Shown piece by piece: positions 13,716 through 21,605 of a stretch of 64,000 nucleotides of DNA (position 1 is its first letter; each line of letters opens with the position of its first letter). Made by a program: the position numbers and the translations under genes. This DNA comes from Actinomycetes bacterium. Lineage in GTDB: Bacteria > Actinomycetota > Thermoleophilia > BMS3ABIN01. The DNA lies in the NCBI GenBank assembly GCA_021791195.1, contig JAJYXB010000023.1:1-64000 (forward strand), in the 5' to 3' direction. The notes under the pieces were generated by a model. It was not told the origin of the DNA. It did no database searches and saw nothing but the letters and a program-made list of their open reading frames with translations.

Positions 13716-14813
13716 TCAGATCTTCAGGAAGCGCCTGAGGGCCAGGCCGCTGCCGACCGAGCCGAGGACGCCGCCGCCGCCGATGATGAAAAGCAGCAGC
13801 CAGAAAAGGGGCACGGTCTCCGCGCCGAGGAATGGCATCTGTTCGACGATATTGTTCACGAAGAAGTTCTGCACCAGCAGCACCATGATGACGGCGCCGG
13901 TGGCGCCGACCAGGCCGGTGAACACGCCCTCCATGACGAAGGGCCAGCGGATGAACCAGTTCGTGGCGCCCACCAGCCGCATGATCTCCACCTCGCGCCG
14001 GCGGGCGAAGATCGACAGGCGGATCGTGTTGGAGATCAGCAGGATCGAAGCGACCGCAAGCAGCGCCACAAAACCGGCGCCGCCAATGAGGATGTAGTTG
14101 GTGGCCTTCAGGACGCGGTCGGTGGTTTCGCCGCCGGTCTTGATGCCATCGGTGTTGACGATCTCGCTATGTGCGCCGTGAGCGGCTGCGGTCGTCCCCA
14201 CCTGCGCGCGCGCCATAGGCACCGTGTCCCCGTTCGGGTCGCCGGAAACCCGCATGACCTCGTTATCGATCCGGAAGTACATGCCGGCTGTGAACTTGGT
14301 GCCGTCGCCGGCAGAAACCGGCATCGAGGTGGCGCTGGGGCTCAAGTCAGCGTTCAGATGGCTGCTGATATCGTTGTCCACGACCGGATTGGTGTAAAAT
14401 TTGCGCGCCACCGAGTCGATGTTGTTCTGGTCCTTGAGGAATATCTCGTAGGAGGCCGGCAGCGGATTGCCGGATAGCGCGTTGAGCACATCCTCATGCC
14501 CCTTCATGCTCTCACGCAGCCGGTTGAGCGCCTCATCCTTGCTGACGAAGTTGACGTCCTTGACCTCTGGCATCGATTTGATCTGGTCGCCGAGCTGGTT
14601 GATCTGGTCCTGGGAGGCGGCATTCTTGATGAAGACCTCGATCTCCAGTTTATTGCGCACGCCGCTGGTGGCGTTCTGCAGATTGAAGAAGACAAAAGCG
14701 CCGATGCCGAGCACGAACATCGACACGAGCACAGTGACAATCGCCGCTACGCTCATGACCCAGTTGCGTGTCAGGGAGTCGAGCGCTTCGCTGAAAAAGA
14801 ATCGGAATCTCAT
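13716..14813 (-). CDS. ftsX: Cell division ABC permease FtsX with inserted domain
   Basis: 365 residues, about 65 longer than usual. The N-terminal membrane segment is followed by the extracytoplasmic domain (IEVFIKNAASQDQINQL, VNFVSKDEALNRL), and the C-terminal three membrane segments carry the FtsX signature NTIRLSIFARRREVEIMRLVGATNWFIRWPF. FtsE/FtsX control peptidoglycan hydrolases at division. Residues about 148-222 are an insertion not expected in FtsX: SAGDGTKFTAGMYFRIDNEVMRV, then ARAQVGTTAAAHGAHSEI, resembling repeats of phage structural proteins (typically ID-x-E, VTRGQxGTTAAAHAAG). Its start abuts the ftsE stop. Confidence 0.93.
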   Translation of the reverse strand: MRFRFFFSEALDSLTRNWVMSVAAIVTVLVSMFVLGIGAFVFFNLQNATSGVRNKLEIEVFIKNAASQDQINQLGDQIKSMPEVKDVNFVSKDEALNRLRESMKGHEDVLNALSGNPLPASYEIFLKDQNNIDSVARKFYTNPVVDNDISSHLNADLSPSATSMPVSAGDGTKFTAGMYFRIDNEVMRVSGDPNGDTVPMARAQVGTTAAAHGAHSEIVNTDGIKTGGETTDRVLKATNYILIGGAGFVALLAVASILLISNTIRLSIFARRREVEIMRLVGATNWFIRWPFVMEGVFTGLVGATGAVIMVLLVQNFFVNNIVEQMPFLGAETVPLFWLLLFIIGGGGVLGSVGSGLALRRFLKI

Positions 14814-15491
14814 TTACCTGTACAGCCCCTTATCCTCGTCACGGATGACCTTGCCGCCACCCAGCGCGATGACGCGTTTACGCATTTTGTCCACCATTTC
14901 GCGGTCATGCGTGGCCATCAGCACCGTGGTTCCGGTGCGGTTGATGCGGTAGAGCAGCTGCATGATGCCGACGGAGGTATCGGGATCGAGGTTGCCGGTG
15001 GGCTCGTCGGCTACCAGCAACGAGGGATGGTTTACAAAGGCGCGCGCCACGCTGACGCGCTGCTGCTCGCCGGCGGAGAGTTCGTCCGGACGGTTGCTCA
15101 TCTTGTCGCCCAGGCCTACCAGCTGCAGGATTTCCGGCACTTTGCGGCGGATGGAGCGGGCTGGCTGCCCGGTGACCCTGAGTGCATAGGCCACGTTTTC
15201 GGCCACCGTGCGGTTGGGCAGCAGTTTAAAATCCTGAAAGACGCAGCCGATGCTGCGGCGGTGGTGCGGTACGGCGGCGCGGCGCATGCGCTGCAGGTTG
15301 CGGCCGGCAACAGTGATGCTGCCCTCCGAGGGCTCGAACTCTTTCAGCAGCAGCCGGATGAACGTGGATTTGCCCGATCCGCTGTGTCCCACGAGGAAAG
15401 CGAATTCGCCCCGCTCGATGTGAACGCTGACGTCCTCCAGTCCGATGATATTCGGATCGTAGGTCTTTGTGACATTTTCAAAGCGAATCAA
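14814..15491 (-). CDS. ftsE: Cell division ATP-binding protein FtsE
   Basis: 225 residues from TTG at 15491, chosen because AGAGGTGAG lies just upstream and FtsE normally begins M-I-x-F-x-NV; an ATG seven codons earlier is possible. Walker [11 protein letters not shown]-loop CVFQDFKLL, signature [14 protein letters not shown] (alanine in place of the usual first glycine), Walker [13 protein letters not shown], switch region ATHDREMVD. It drives FtsX to activate wall hydrolases. In many high-GC Gram-positives prfB is upstream of ftsE; here prfB is 7 kb away. Confidence 0.95.
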   Translation of the reverse strand: MIRFENVTKTYDPNIIGLEDVSVHIERGEFAFLVGHSGSGKSTFIRLLLKEFEPSEGSITVAGRNLQRMRRAAVPHHRRSIGCVFQDFKLLPNRTVAENVAYALRVTGQPARSIRRKVPEILQLVGLGDKMSNRPDELSAGEQQRVSVARAFVNHPSLLVADEPTGNLDPDTSVGIMQLLYRINRTGTTVLMATHDREMVDKMRKRVIALGGGKVIRDEDKGLYR

Positions 15492-15649
15492 CTGCTCACC
15501 TCTGGCTAACATCCCCCGGACCGGGCGGCGTCATGATTGTGACATCGCACGCATGTGCCCTGGATTGAAAAATGGGAGATATTTTGAAGAAACCGCATCC
15601 GCCGGTGCGGGCCGGCCGCATCCGGCCGCGTCCCCGGCGAATCAAACTC

Positions 15650-16600
15650 TTATTTTCTGCTTTTCAGCACCTGCTCTGCCAGTACCACCAGATCCCTTGC
15701 AGTCAGCTGGAATTCTTCCAGTAACTGGTCCGGCTGGCCTGATTTTCCAAATGTGTCCTTGATTCCCAGGCGGCCTATCCTTGCCGGGCAATACTCCGTG
15801 GCCACCCCGGCCACGGCATCCCCCAGACCGCCGATGACGCTGTGTTCTTCGGCGGTCACAGCGCAGCCGGCCTTCGTCAGGCTGGCAGCCACCGTATCCA
15901 CATCAATCGGCTTCAGCACACTAACGTTTACCACTTCCGCGCTGATATCCCTCTTTTTCAACTCTTCAGCCGCTTCGAGGGTCCGGCTTACCATTATGCC
16001 ACAGGCGAACAGGGAAATGTCAGTGCCTTCGCGCAGGACGTCGCATCCCTTGCCCAGGCCGGCCGGCGGTTCCCCGTAAATAAAGGGCACGTTCGGCCTG
16101 CCAGTGCGGATGTACATCGGCCCCGGGAGTTCATAACTTTCCAGCACCGCCGCATAGGTCTGATTGTAATCAGCCGGCACCACCACGCGCATGTTGGGCA
16201 GCAGCCGCATCAGGCCGATATCCTCCACCGACTGGTGCGTGCAGCCGTCTTCGCCCACCGTGAGGCCGCCGTGACTGGCGCAGATTCTCACCGGTAGCCT
16301 CGGCTGGGCGATGCTCTGCCGCACCTGATCGAAAGCCCTGCCGGTGGCAAATACCGCAAAGGTGGAAGCATAAGCGATTTTACCGCTTATCGCAAGGCCG
16401 GCGGCGATGTTCATCATGTTGGCCTCGGCTATGCCCACGTTAAAAAAGCGCTCGGGGAAGGCGGCGCCGAACTTGCCGCTCTTGGTGGAGCCGGCGAGAT
16501 CGGCATCCAGGGCGACGACGTTTTCGTGCCTCTCGCCCAGCGCCAGCAGGGCGTCGCCATAGGCCTCGCGCGTGGCGCGCGGTTTGAGCTCAACTGCCAA
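15650..16600 (-). CDS. Transketolase, C-terminal subunit
   Basis: 316 residues from TTG at 16600 (overlaps the N-terminal subunit gene by 11 bp). The pyrimidine-binding domain of TPP enzymes has RFFNVGIAEANMMNIAAGLAISGKIAYASTFAVFATGRAFDQVRQSIA, with the catalytic glutamate in GIAEAN, and GEDGCTHQSVEDI. The C-terminal transketolase domain follows (DISLFACGIMVSRTLEAAEEL). It pairs with the upstream N-subunit to form a split transketolase of the pentose phosphate pathway, as in many anaerobes and archaea. Confidence 0.94.
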   Translation of the reverse strand: MAVELKPRATREAYGDALLALGERHENVVALDADLAGSTKSGKFGAAFPERFFNVGIAEANMMNIAAGLAISGKIAYASTFAVFATGRAFDQVRQSIAQPRLPVRICASHGGLTVGEDGCTHQSVEDIGLMRLLPNMRVVVPADYNQTYAAVLESYELPGPMYIRTGRPNVPFIYGEPPAGLGKGCDVLREGTDISLFACGIMVSRTLEAAEELKKRDISAEVVNVSVLKPIDVDTVAASLTKAGCAVTAEEHSVIGGLGDAVAGVATEYCPARIGRLGIKDTFGKSGQPDQLLEEFQLTARDLVVLAEQVLKSRK

Positions 16601-17399
16601 CCGGTTCCCCTTTCCCCGGGACCTGCTCGCCCTGCAGCTCGGCCAGCGCCTGCCGTGTCTCTTCCGGCGAAGGGGCTTTCCCGTGCCAGCCGGCGTTGTT
16701 TTCCATGAAAGACACGCCTTTGCCCTTGACCGTTCTGGCGATGATGGCGGTGGGACCGTCACCGGACCGGCTCGCCTCCAGGGCGTCGATTATCTGCCCG
16801 AAGTCGTGCCCGTCGATGGCAAGGGTCTTCCAGCCAAAGGCCGCGAATTTGTCCGGCAATGGTTCGACGTTCATGACATCCTTGGTGAATCCGTCGATTT
16901 GCAGACCATTTGCATCGACGATGGCGGTCAGGTTGGTTAGCTTGTAATGGGCCGCGGCCATGGCTGCTTCCCAGACCTCGCCCTCCTGCGATTCGCCGTC
17001 GCCCAGCAGCGTGAAGACGTGGCCCGGCAGCCCGTCGAGGCGCATGCCCAGCGAAAGGCCGGCGGAGACCGAAAGGCCTTGCCCCAGCGAACCGGAGGAG
17101 ATCTCCACACCCGGTGTCTTGTGCATGTCGGGGTGACCCTGCAGGTGGCAGTCGATCTTGCGGAGGTTCGGCAGGTCGTCGACGGGGAAATAGCCGCTGC
17201 GGGCCAGCGCCGCGTACAGCACTGGCGCACAGTGCCCCTTGCTGAGGACAAAGCGGTCGCGGCCGGCCCACTTGGGGTCGTCCGGCCGGTGCTTGAGGAC
17301 CTTGAAGTACAGGGCGGTGACGATGTCCGTGGCGGAGAGTGAGCCGCCCGGATGCCCCGAGCTCGCCTCCGCAACCATGCGGATGACGTCCTGGCGCAA
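16590..17399 (-). CDS. Transketolase, N-terminal subunit
   Basis: 269 residues from TTG at 17399. TPP-binding motif GDGESQEGEVWEAAMAAAHYKLTNLTAIVDANG; SSGHPGGSLSATDIV and FVLSKGHCAPVLYA near the start; SGSLGQGLSVSAGLSLG. The frame extends 12 codons upstream to CTG at 17435, preceded by GGAGG at 9-base spacing; that start would add DIQELKETASLL, which fits the family N-terminus better, and the TTG at 17399 has no ribosome-binding site. CTG initiation is therefore plausible. It is translationally coupled to the C-subunit. Confidence 0.93.
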   Translation of the reverse strand: MRQDVIRMVAEASSGHPGGSLSATDIVTALYFKVLKHRPDDPKWAGRDRFVLSKGHCAPVLYAALARSGYFPVDDLPNLRKIDCHLQGHPDMHKTPGVEISSGSLGQGLSVSAGLSLGMRLDGLPGHVFTLLGDGESQEGEVWEAAMAAAHYKLTNLTAIVDANGLQIDGFTKDVMNVEPLPDKFAAFGWKTLAIDGHDFGQIIDALEASRSGDGPTAIIARTVKGKGVSFMENNAGWHGKAPSPEETRQALAELQGEQVPGKGEPVGS

Positions 17400-17568
17400 C
17401 AGGCTGGCAGTTTCTTTGAGTTCCTGGATATCCAGCGGGTAGAGCCTCCGAATCGGGGTGCTCCGCGGCCACGCACCTTAAGCCGCCCCCGCAGCCGCGC
17501 AAAAAGATTATCTAATGAAACGGAGCGGGGTGCAAGGAGGCGCCGCAGGATGAGCCACAATCACGGGG

Positions 17569-19047
17569 TCATTGTGACTGCCGGGCCATGCCGGCACGCG
17601 AGCGCCGCTCCTCCCCGCCCAGCATGCGGAAGAACATGTCCACCGCCCGGGGCTCGAAATGGGAACCGGCCTGCGCGTGGATGTAGGCCTGCACTTTTTC
17701 CTCCGGCCAAGCCTGGCGGTACGGGCGCTCGCAGTTAAGCGCATCCCAGACGTCGACGATCGCGAAGAGCCTCGCAGCGACCGGGATGTGCTCCCCCGCA
17801 AGCCGGGCGGGATAACCGCTGCCATCCCATTTTTCGTGATGATAATAGGGGATGTCCAGCGCCGGCTTCAGATACGCGATCGGTGAAAGCAGCCGGAATG
17901 CGTATTCCGGATGTTTGCGCATCACCGCCCACTCCTCGGGCGAGAGCTTGCCGTTTTTGAACAGGATGGCGTCCGGCACGCCCATCTTGCCGATGTCATG
18001 CAGCAGGGCGCCGCGCCGGGCATGTGTCAGCTCCGCCTCGCTTATGCCCGCAAGCTGCAACAGTTTCATCGTCATCTCGGTCACGCGTAAAGTATGGCCC
18101 TTGGTTTCGTTGTCACGCAGTTCCATCGCGCTGGACCAGCCCTCGATGGTGTTGTCGTATGCCAGCGCCAGCTCCATGTGCGAGCGTTGCAGATCCTCAA
18201 AAGAGCGGCCCGCGTCGATGGCCAAAGTCGCCTGGCTGGCGAAAATCTCGAGGAAGTCCAGCCAGTCGCCGTCAGGGTCGAACGGGTCGCGCTTGGCTAA
18301 TTCGAGGACGCCGGTGAGGTGGCCTTTGGCGATCAGGGGGACGCCGATCAGGGTCTGCACGTCTTCCTGTTGAAAGATGGCCGGGTTCGCCCCCTGGACA
18401 TCAATCTCTTGCCGGGTGGCGGCAATGATGGTGCGCCGTTTAAGCGCTGCCTTCCCCACTACGCTTTCACCCAGGCGCATGCGGCTGTTCTCGATCGGGG
18501 TCCCGAACCCCAGGCTCTGGGCGGCTTCGAGCACCAGCGCTTCCGGGTTGAAAAGATAAACAGTGGCGGCGTCTATCTCAAGGTGGTTGATCGCTTCTTC
18601 CAGCACATTCCGGAGCGCCAGCCGCATATCGGTGGAGCCCAGGATGGCGAGGTCGACCGAGCGCAACGACCGCAAGTGCGAAAGCTGGGCCGCGATCTCA
18701 CTCTCGGCGAGCTTGCGGTTGGTGATGTCGATCGAGAGGATGAAGACCCCCTCGGGGATGGGCTGCATCCTCAGCTCGAACCAGCCGGTTTCGCCGTCGG
18801 CGAATCTGAATTCATTCTCCATGTCGCAGGCCTGGCGGCTATCCATGCACAGTTTCACGGCTGCGTACAGCGGTGTCTGTTCGATTCCGGGATAGGCCTC
18901 CATCATCGTGTGGCCCAGCAGCTGCTCGCGCGGCATGCGTCCGTGGCGGACCGCAGCGTCATTCACATACAGAAAGCGCCAGTCATAATCGATGATCTGG
19001 CAACCTTCCATCATTCTGTCAAGGATGTCCTTGGCTTTGATCTCCAC
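17569..19047 (-). CDS. PAS-GAF-HD-GYP signalling protein
   Basis: 492 residues from GTG, with no membrane segment. PAS domain (about 5-118: IIDYDWRFLYVNDAAVRHGR), GAF domain (about 135-285: DAATVYLFN.., LIGVPLIAKGHLTGVLELAKR), HD-GYP domain (about 310-475) with HDIGKMGVPDAILFKNGKLSPEEW and the full HHEKWDGSGYP motif. It should degrade cyclic di-GMP in response to a cytoplasmic signal sensed by PAS/GAF. It is monocistronic, and a second HD-GYP protein is encoded at 53915-56311. Confidence 0.93.
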   Translation of the reverse strand: MEIKAKDILDRMMEGCQIIDYDWRFLYVNDAAVRHGRMPREQLLGHTMMEAYPGIEQTPLYAAVKLCMDSRQACDMENEFRFADGETGWFELRMQPIPEGVFILSIDITNRKLAESEIAAQLSHLRSLRSVDLAILGSTDMRLALRNVLEEAINHLEIDAATVYLFNPEALVLEAAQSLGFGTPIENSRMRLGESVVGKAALKRRTIIAATRQEIDVQGANPAIFQQEDVQTLIGVPLIAKGHLTGVLELAKRDPFDPDGDWLDFLEIFASQATLAIDAGRSFEDLQRSHMELALAYDNTIEGWSSAMELRDNETKGHTLRVTEMTMKLLQLAGISEAELTHARRGALLHDIGKMGVPDAILFKNGKLSPEEWAVMRKHPEYAFRLLSPIAYLKPALDIPYYHHEKWDGSGYPARLAGEHIPVAARLFAIVDVWDALNCERPYRQAWPEEKVQAYIHAQAGSHFEPRAVDMFFRMLGGEERRSRAGMARQSQ

Positions 19048-19303
19048 GCTTTTTTCGCATTCTCGCAGTTGTCAGTTCACTGCTGCCCTCCAGGAGGGTG
19101 CGTCAGTCCACATGGGATACCATGCATTCTTATTCCGTTTACAAACTCAGCTTAAACTATATGCCAACATTTATTCCGCGCGGTTGGCGCGATAATTATT
19201 GGCCGGACATAGTCACAAAACCAGTATTGGAGTTTTTATCCATCAATAAGGAGGTGGGTCAACCGGTGCCTTTGGCGTCCCTACGGGACACGGAAGCCGG
19301 CTG
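19048..19303. other. Intergenic region with a compact folded element
   Basis: No gene is assigned. At about 19264-19308 the sequence can fold as three short helices (CCGG/CCGG closing GCC-TTT-GGC and GTCCC-TAC-GGGAC). It lies just downstream of the small gene at 19304-19495 and may be its 3' hairpin. A plus-strand AAGGAGGTGGG at 19249-19259 could serve a short plus-strand peptide, but its translation looks random. Confidence 0.3.
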
Positions 19304-19495
19304 TCAGCAACCAGGCTCGCCCGGATGGCCGCAACACTGCTGGCGGTTTCTGATCTTGATCCAGGTGTTGCCGCCGGCTATTTTCAGTTTCTGGATGAAG
19401 GGCAGGCTGCTGCCTCGCCAGTTGTTTCGCGCCGCTCGCATGTCGCCGTGGTGGTGGCCGTGGTGATGTCGATGGGGATGATTTTGTCCCGTCAT
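19304..19495 (-). CDS. Small His-rich protein ending in CCGHPGEPGC
   Basis: 63 residues from ATG at 19495, with GAGGGA eight bases upstream. The N-terminus is His-rich (HPHRHHHGHHHGD), the middle is LPFIQKLKIAGGNTWIKIRNRQQ, and the protein ends exactly at CCGHPGEPGC. Short proteins with a W-x-(K/R)-x-R-x-R....CCG(H/N)xGxPGC tail are, from memory, widespread uncharacterised proteins; the three cysteines and the histidines suggest metal binding. Its ATG overlaps the stop of the 35-residue gene upstream (ATGA). Function unknown. Confidence 0.7.
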   Translation of the reverse strand: MTGQNHPHRHHHGHHHGDMRAARNNWRGSSLPFIQKLKIAGGNTWIKIRNRQQCCGHPGEPGC

Positions 19496-19599
19496 GCCTC
19501 ATTTCCCTCTGTGTTGATCCTGTCACGTATTTTCCGGAGCCGCGCTAGGATCTTCTCCGCAGACTTTTCGCGGTCCGGCCGCGGGTTCATCTTACCCAT
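19492..19599 (-). CDS. Tiny basic protein coupled to the CCGHPGEPGC gene
   Basis: 35 residues (MGKMNPRPDREKSAEKIL, then ARLRKIRDRINTEGNEA), with a second ATG at 19590. It is predicted to form one charged amphipathic helix. The stop TGA overlaps the ATG of the next gene in ATGA, the usual arrangement for coupled translation and the main evidence that it is real. No clear ribosome-binding site is seen upstream. No known family. Confidence 0.5.
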   Translation of the reverse strand: MGKMNPRPDREKSAEKILARLRKIRDRINTEGNEA

Positions 19600-19696
19600 T
19601 CAGCCGGTATTGACACTTAAACGCGCCGTGGGCCGGTTTAGAAAGCACGCAACGTGGATACCGCTTAACCCGTAAGGCAATCTAGCAGGAGGTGAC

Positions 19697-20164
19697 ATGT
19701 CCCGGACCGATGACAACAAGCAAGCTTACCGCCGATTCGTTGAAGAGGTTTTTAACAAGGGCAATATCGATGCCGTGGACGAGATGGTGTCACCGGATTA
19801 TGTTGACCACGAACTGTTTGCCGATGAAATACCGCAAAACCGGGAAGGCCTAAAAAAAGGTGTGCTGATGTGCCGCGACTGTCTTGCCGAACTGTCGGTC
19901 AGCATCCAGAATGTTTCTGCCGAAGGCGACAAGATCATTGCCCGCACTACCTGGCATGGTGTCCAGGGCGCCGCAAACGGCCAGGGCTTCGACGCAGGCG
20001 ATCCGGCGGCAGCACGGGATCTGCGGGCGGGTGAAGCGGTCGAGTTCGATACGCTCGATATCGCCCGCTACGAGGACGGTATGGTGGTTGAGCACTGGGG
20101 GCTCACTGATGACGGTCCCGGATGGCCGACGGCGTACTATCTGCCGCAGCGGGCGGGCTCCTGA
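19697..20164 (+). CDS. SnoaL-like (ester cyclase-type) protein
   Basis: 155 residues, AGGAGGTGAC directly upstream of ATG. NTF2-like SnoaL fold: N-terminal helix NKQAYRRFVEEVFNKGNIDAVDEMVSPDYVDHE, later VSAEGDKIIARTTWHGVQ and VEFDTLDIARYEDGMVVEHWGLTD. Proteins of this group include polyketide cyclases and many enzymes of unknown substrate; D/H pairs line the cavity. It is monocistronic, facing the small gene pair on the opposite strand. TTGACA at 19613-19618 may be a -35, but no good -10 is seen at the right spacing. Confidence 0.85.
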   Translation: MSRTDDNKQAYRRFVEEVFNKGNIDAVDEMVSPDYVDHELFADEIPQNREGLKKGVLMCRDCLAELSVSIQNVSAEGDKIIARTTWHGVQGAANGQGFDAGDPAAARDLRAGEAVEFDTLDIARYEDGMVVEHWGLTDDGPGWPTAYYLPQRAGS

Positions 20165-20222
20165 AACAGGCCGCGTCCTGGGCAGACCGGCGCCTCCGGC
20201 CGGCGGAATGCCGGACCTTTCG

Positions 20223-20468
20223 CTATTTCCGCGCCGCCGGATTGATACGGCGGAAGCTTTCCGCGGACGGCATGTACCAGGGCCATTCGAAATCCGCGAA
20301 GGCGGACTCGAATTCGGGCAGCGCCATCGCTTCGCGGATGACGCGGATAAAAGTGGCGCAATTGCCGTCGCCGCCAAGTTTCAGCTCGGCGATCAGCTTC
20401 GCGCCCCACTCCTGCTGCAGCCCCGCCGAAGCCCGCTCGTACTTTTTGCCGTCGAATTCGTGCGGCAT
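20223..20468 (-). pseudogene. SAM-dependent methyltransferase remnant with internal deletion
   Basis: An 81-codon frame that joins two distant parts of one methyltransferase. Residues 1-31 (MPHEFDGKKYERASAGLQQEWG, then AKLIAEL) are the N-terminus of class I methyltransferases of the trans-aconitate type; residues 34-75 (GDGNCATFIRVIREAMALPEF, then ADFEWPWYMPS) correspond to a region well past the SAM-binding core. The motifs for SAM binding (such as a DLGCGDG-type loop) are missing, and the C-terminal third is absent. The junction is in frame. It is most likely a dead gene, though a stable small protein cannot be excluded. Confidence 0.75.
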
Positions 20469-20629
20469 TAATGTTCACCCCCGCCATGGCCGTCTGCCGG
20501 GCCCTTAAGCGCTATTGGCGCCTGCATGTTTTCGTCAGATAATTTCATGAATAATAAATCCTATTATGTCAAATAAAGAATGCACAGGCTCAACTAACAA
20601 CCGAGGCCTAGACAAGCGACGGGAGCATA

Positions 20630-21223
20630 TTGACATTCTTTCTTACAGTCGTCATCTTCATGGCCGTCTCGTTCCTGGCGGTGGCGCTCAAATATCAGAC
20701 GAAGTCTTATTTCCGTCTGCCAGTCGCGGTCAGGACTGCCGCCTCGCTCCTGCACGCATTGGTTGTTTTGACCAATATATGTCTTTATGGTTTGTTATGC
20801 GCTTTTGATTACGCCAGCCTTGACCTGCCGCTGGCGCTGCGCGCCGCCGGGACCCTGCTGGCGCTTCCCGGCATCTACCTCATTCTCGCCGGTGTAGCAG
20901 CCCTGAAAGCGAAGCTCTTTTTCCCTGTGCAAACTGACCGGCTGGCGACTGGCGGCTTCTACGGCCTGGTGCGGCACCCCATGTACCTGGGCGGGATAGC
21001 AGGGTCCCTGGGCATCGCGCTGGCAGCGGCTTCCCGCTTCGCGCTTTATTACACTGGCGTCTTGGCGGTCGTACTCTATGCAGTGTCCAGGCTGGAGGAG
21101 CGCGATCTGGCGCAGCGCTTTGGGCCCGGGTTCGAGGAGTACCGCCGGCGGGTGCCAGCGCTAATGCCGACTCCGGGATCCCTCGCCCGGTTCATCGCCG
21201 GCCGGCGCGGGGAGCGAATGTGA
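20630..21223 (+). CDS. Isoprenylcysteine/phospholipid methyltransferase-family membrane protein
   Basis: 197 residues from TTG with CGGGAG upstream. Five hydrophobic segments; between the third and the last lies the family signature LATGGFYGLVRHPMYLGGIAGSLG, followed by LEERDLAQRFGPGFEEYRRRVPALMP. These are the SAM- and substrate-binding motifs of the ICMT/PEMT fold (RHPxY, E-E-x-x-L..F..Y..Y). Substrates in bacteria are mostly unknown (lipids or small hydrophobic thiols or amines). Its stop is 12 bp before the convergent glsB-like gene, with no clear terminator between. Confidence 0.88.
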   Translation: MTFFLTVVIFMAVSFLAVALKYQTKSYFRLPVAVRTAASLLHALVVLTNICLYGLLCAFDYASLDLPLALRAAGTLLALPGIYLILAGVAALKAKLFFPVQTDRLATGGFYGLVRHPMYLGGIAGSLGIALAAASRFALYYTGVLAVVLYAVSRLEERDLAQRFGPGFEEYRRRVPALMPTPGSLARFIAGRRGERM

Positions 21224-21234
21224 ACCAGGGCGGA

Positions 21235-21495
21235 TCAGCGGCGCTGCTTCACCGGCCGTCCGGCGATGGCGTTAAGCACCAGCAGAAAGAGGACGGCGCC
21301 CACTGTGGCGGTGCCCACCCATCCCAGGAAACTGTCTGGCTCATAGCCGACGAGGGAGAATAGGTAGCTGCCGAGGACGGCGCCGATGACGCCCACCACG
21401 ATGTCCATCAGGCAGCCGAGACCGCCCGCGCGGGTGATGATGCCGGCCAGCCAGCCGCCGATCAGGCCGACGATTATGAATGCAAGCCAGTTCAT
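21235..21495 (-). CDS. GlsB/YeaQ/YmgE family small membrane protein
   Basis: 86 residues with three membrane segments and the family glycine pattern: LAFIIVGLIGGWLAGIITRAGGLGCLMDIVVGVIGAVLGSYLF, then WVGTATVGAVLFLLVLNAIAGR. Often called transglycosylase-associated protein; induced by stress in several bacteria, function not established. Usual length, and it looks intact. Confidence 0.93.
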   Translation of the reverse strand: MNWLAFIIVGLIGGWLAGIITRAGGLGCLMDIVVGVIGAVLGSYLFSLVGYEPDSFLGWVGTATVGAVLFLLVLNAIAGRPVKQRR

Positions 21496-21605
21496 TCGTG
21501 GTTTTTCGCGGAAGGATCCCGCGCTCCTGCTTTCAGCCGTAGTGACAAAAACGCGTCCGCGGCGGCCCTGACAAAAAAACCCGGCCCTGCGGCGCCGCCA
21601 GGCGG

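Noticed and set aside
13665-14477. Plus-strand frames of 157-270 codons opposite ftsX
   Set aside because: ftsX is clear on the minus strand and its insert is in frame; the plus-strand products are repetitive D/H/G/R sequence.
19257-19350. Riboswitch candidate (cobalamin-, SAM- or c-di-GMP-like)
   Set aside because: Short helices are possible, but none of the conserved cores of these classes is present, and the element is downstream of the small genes.
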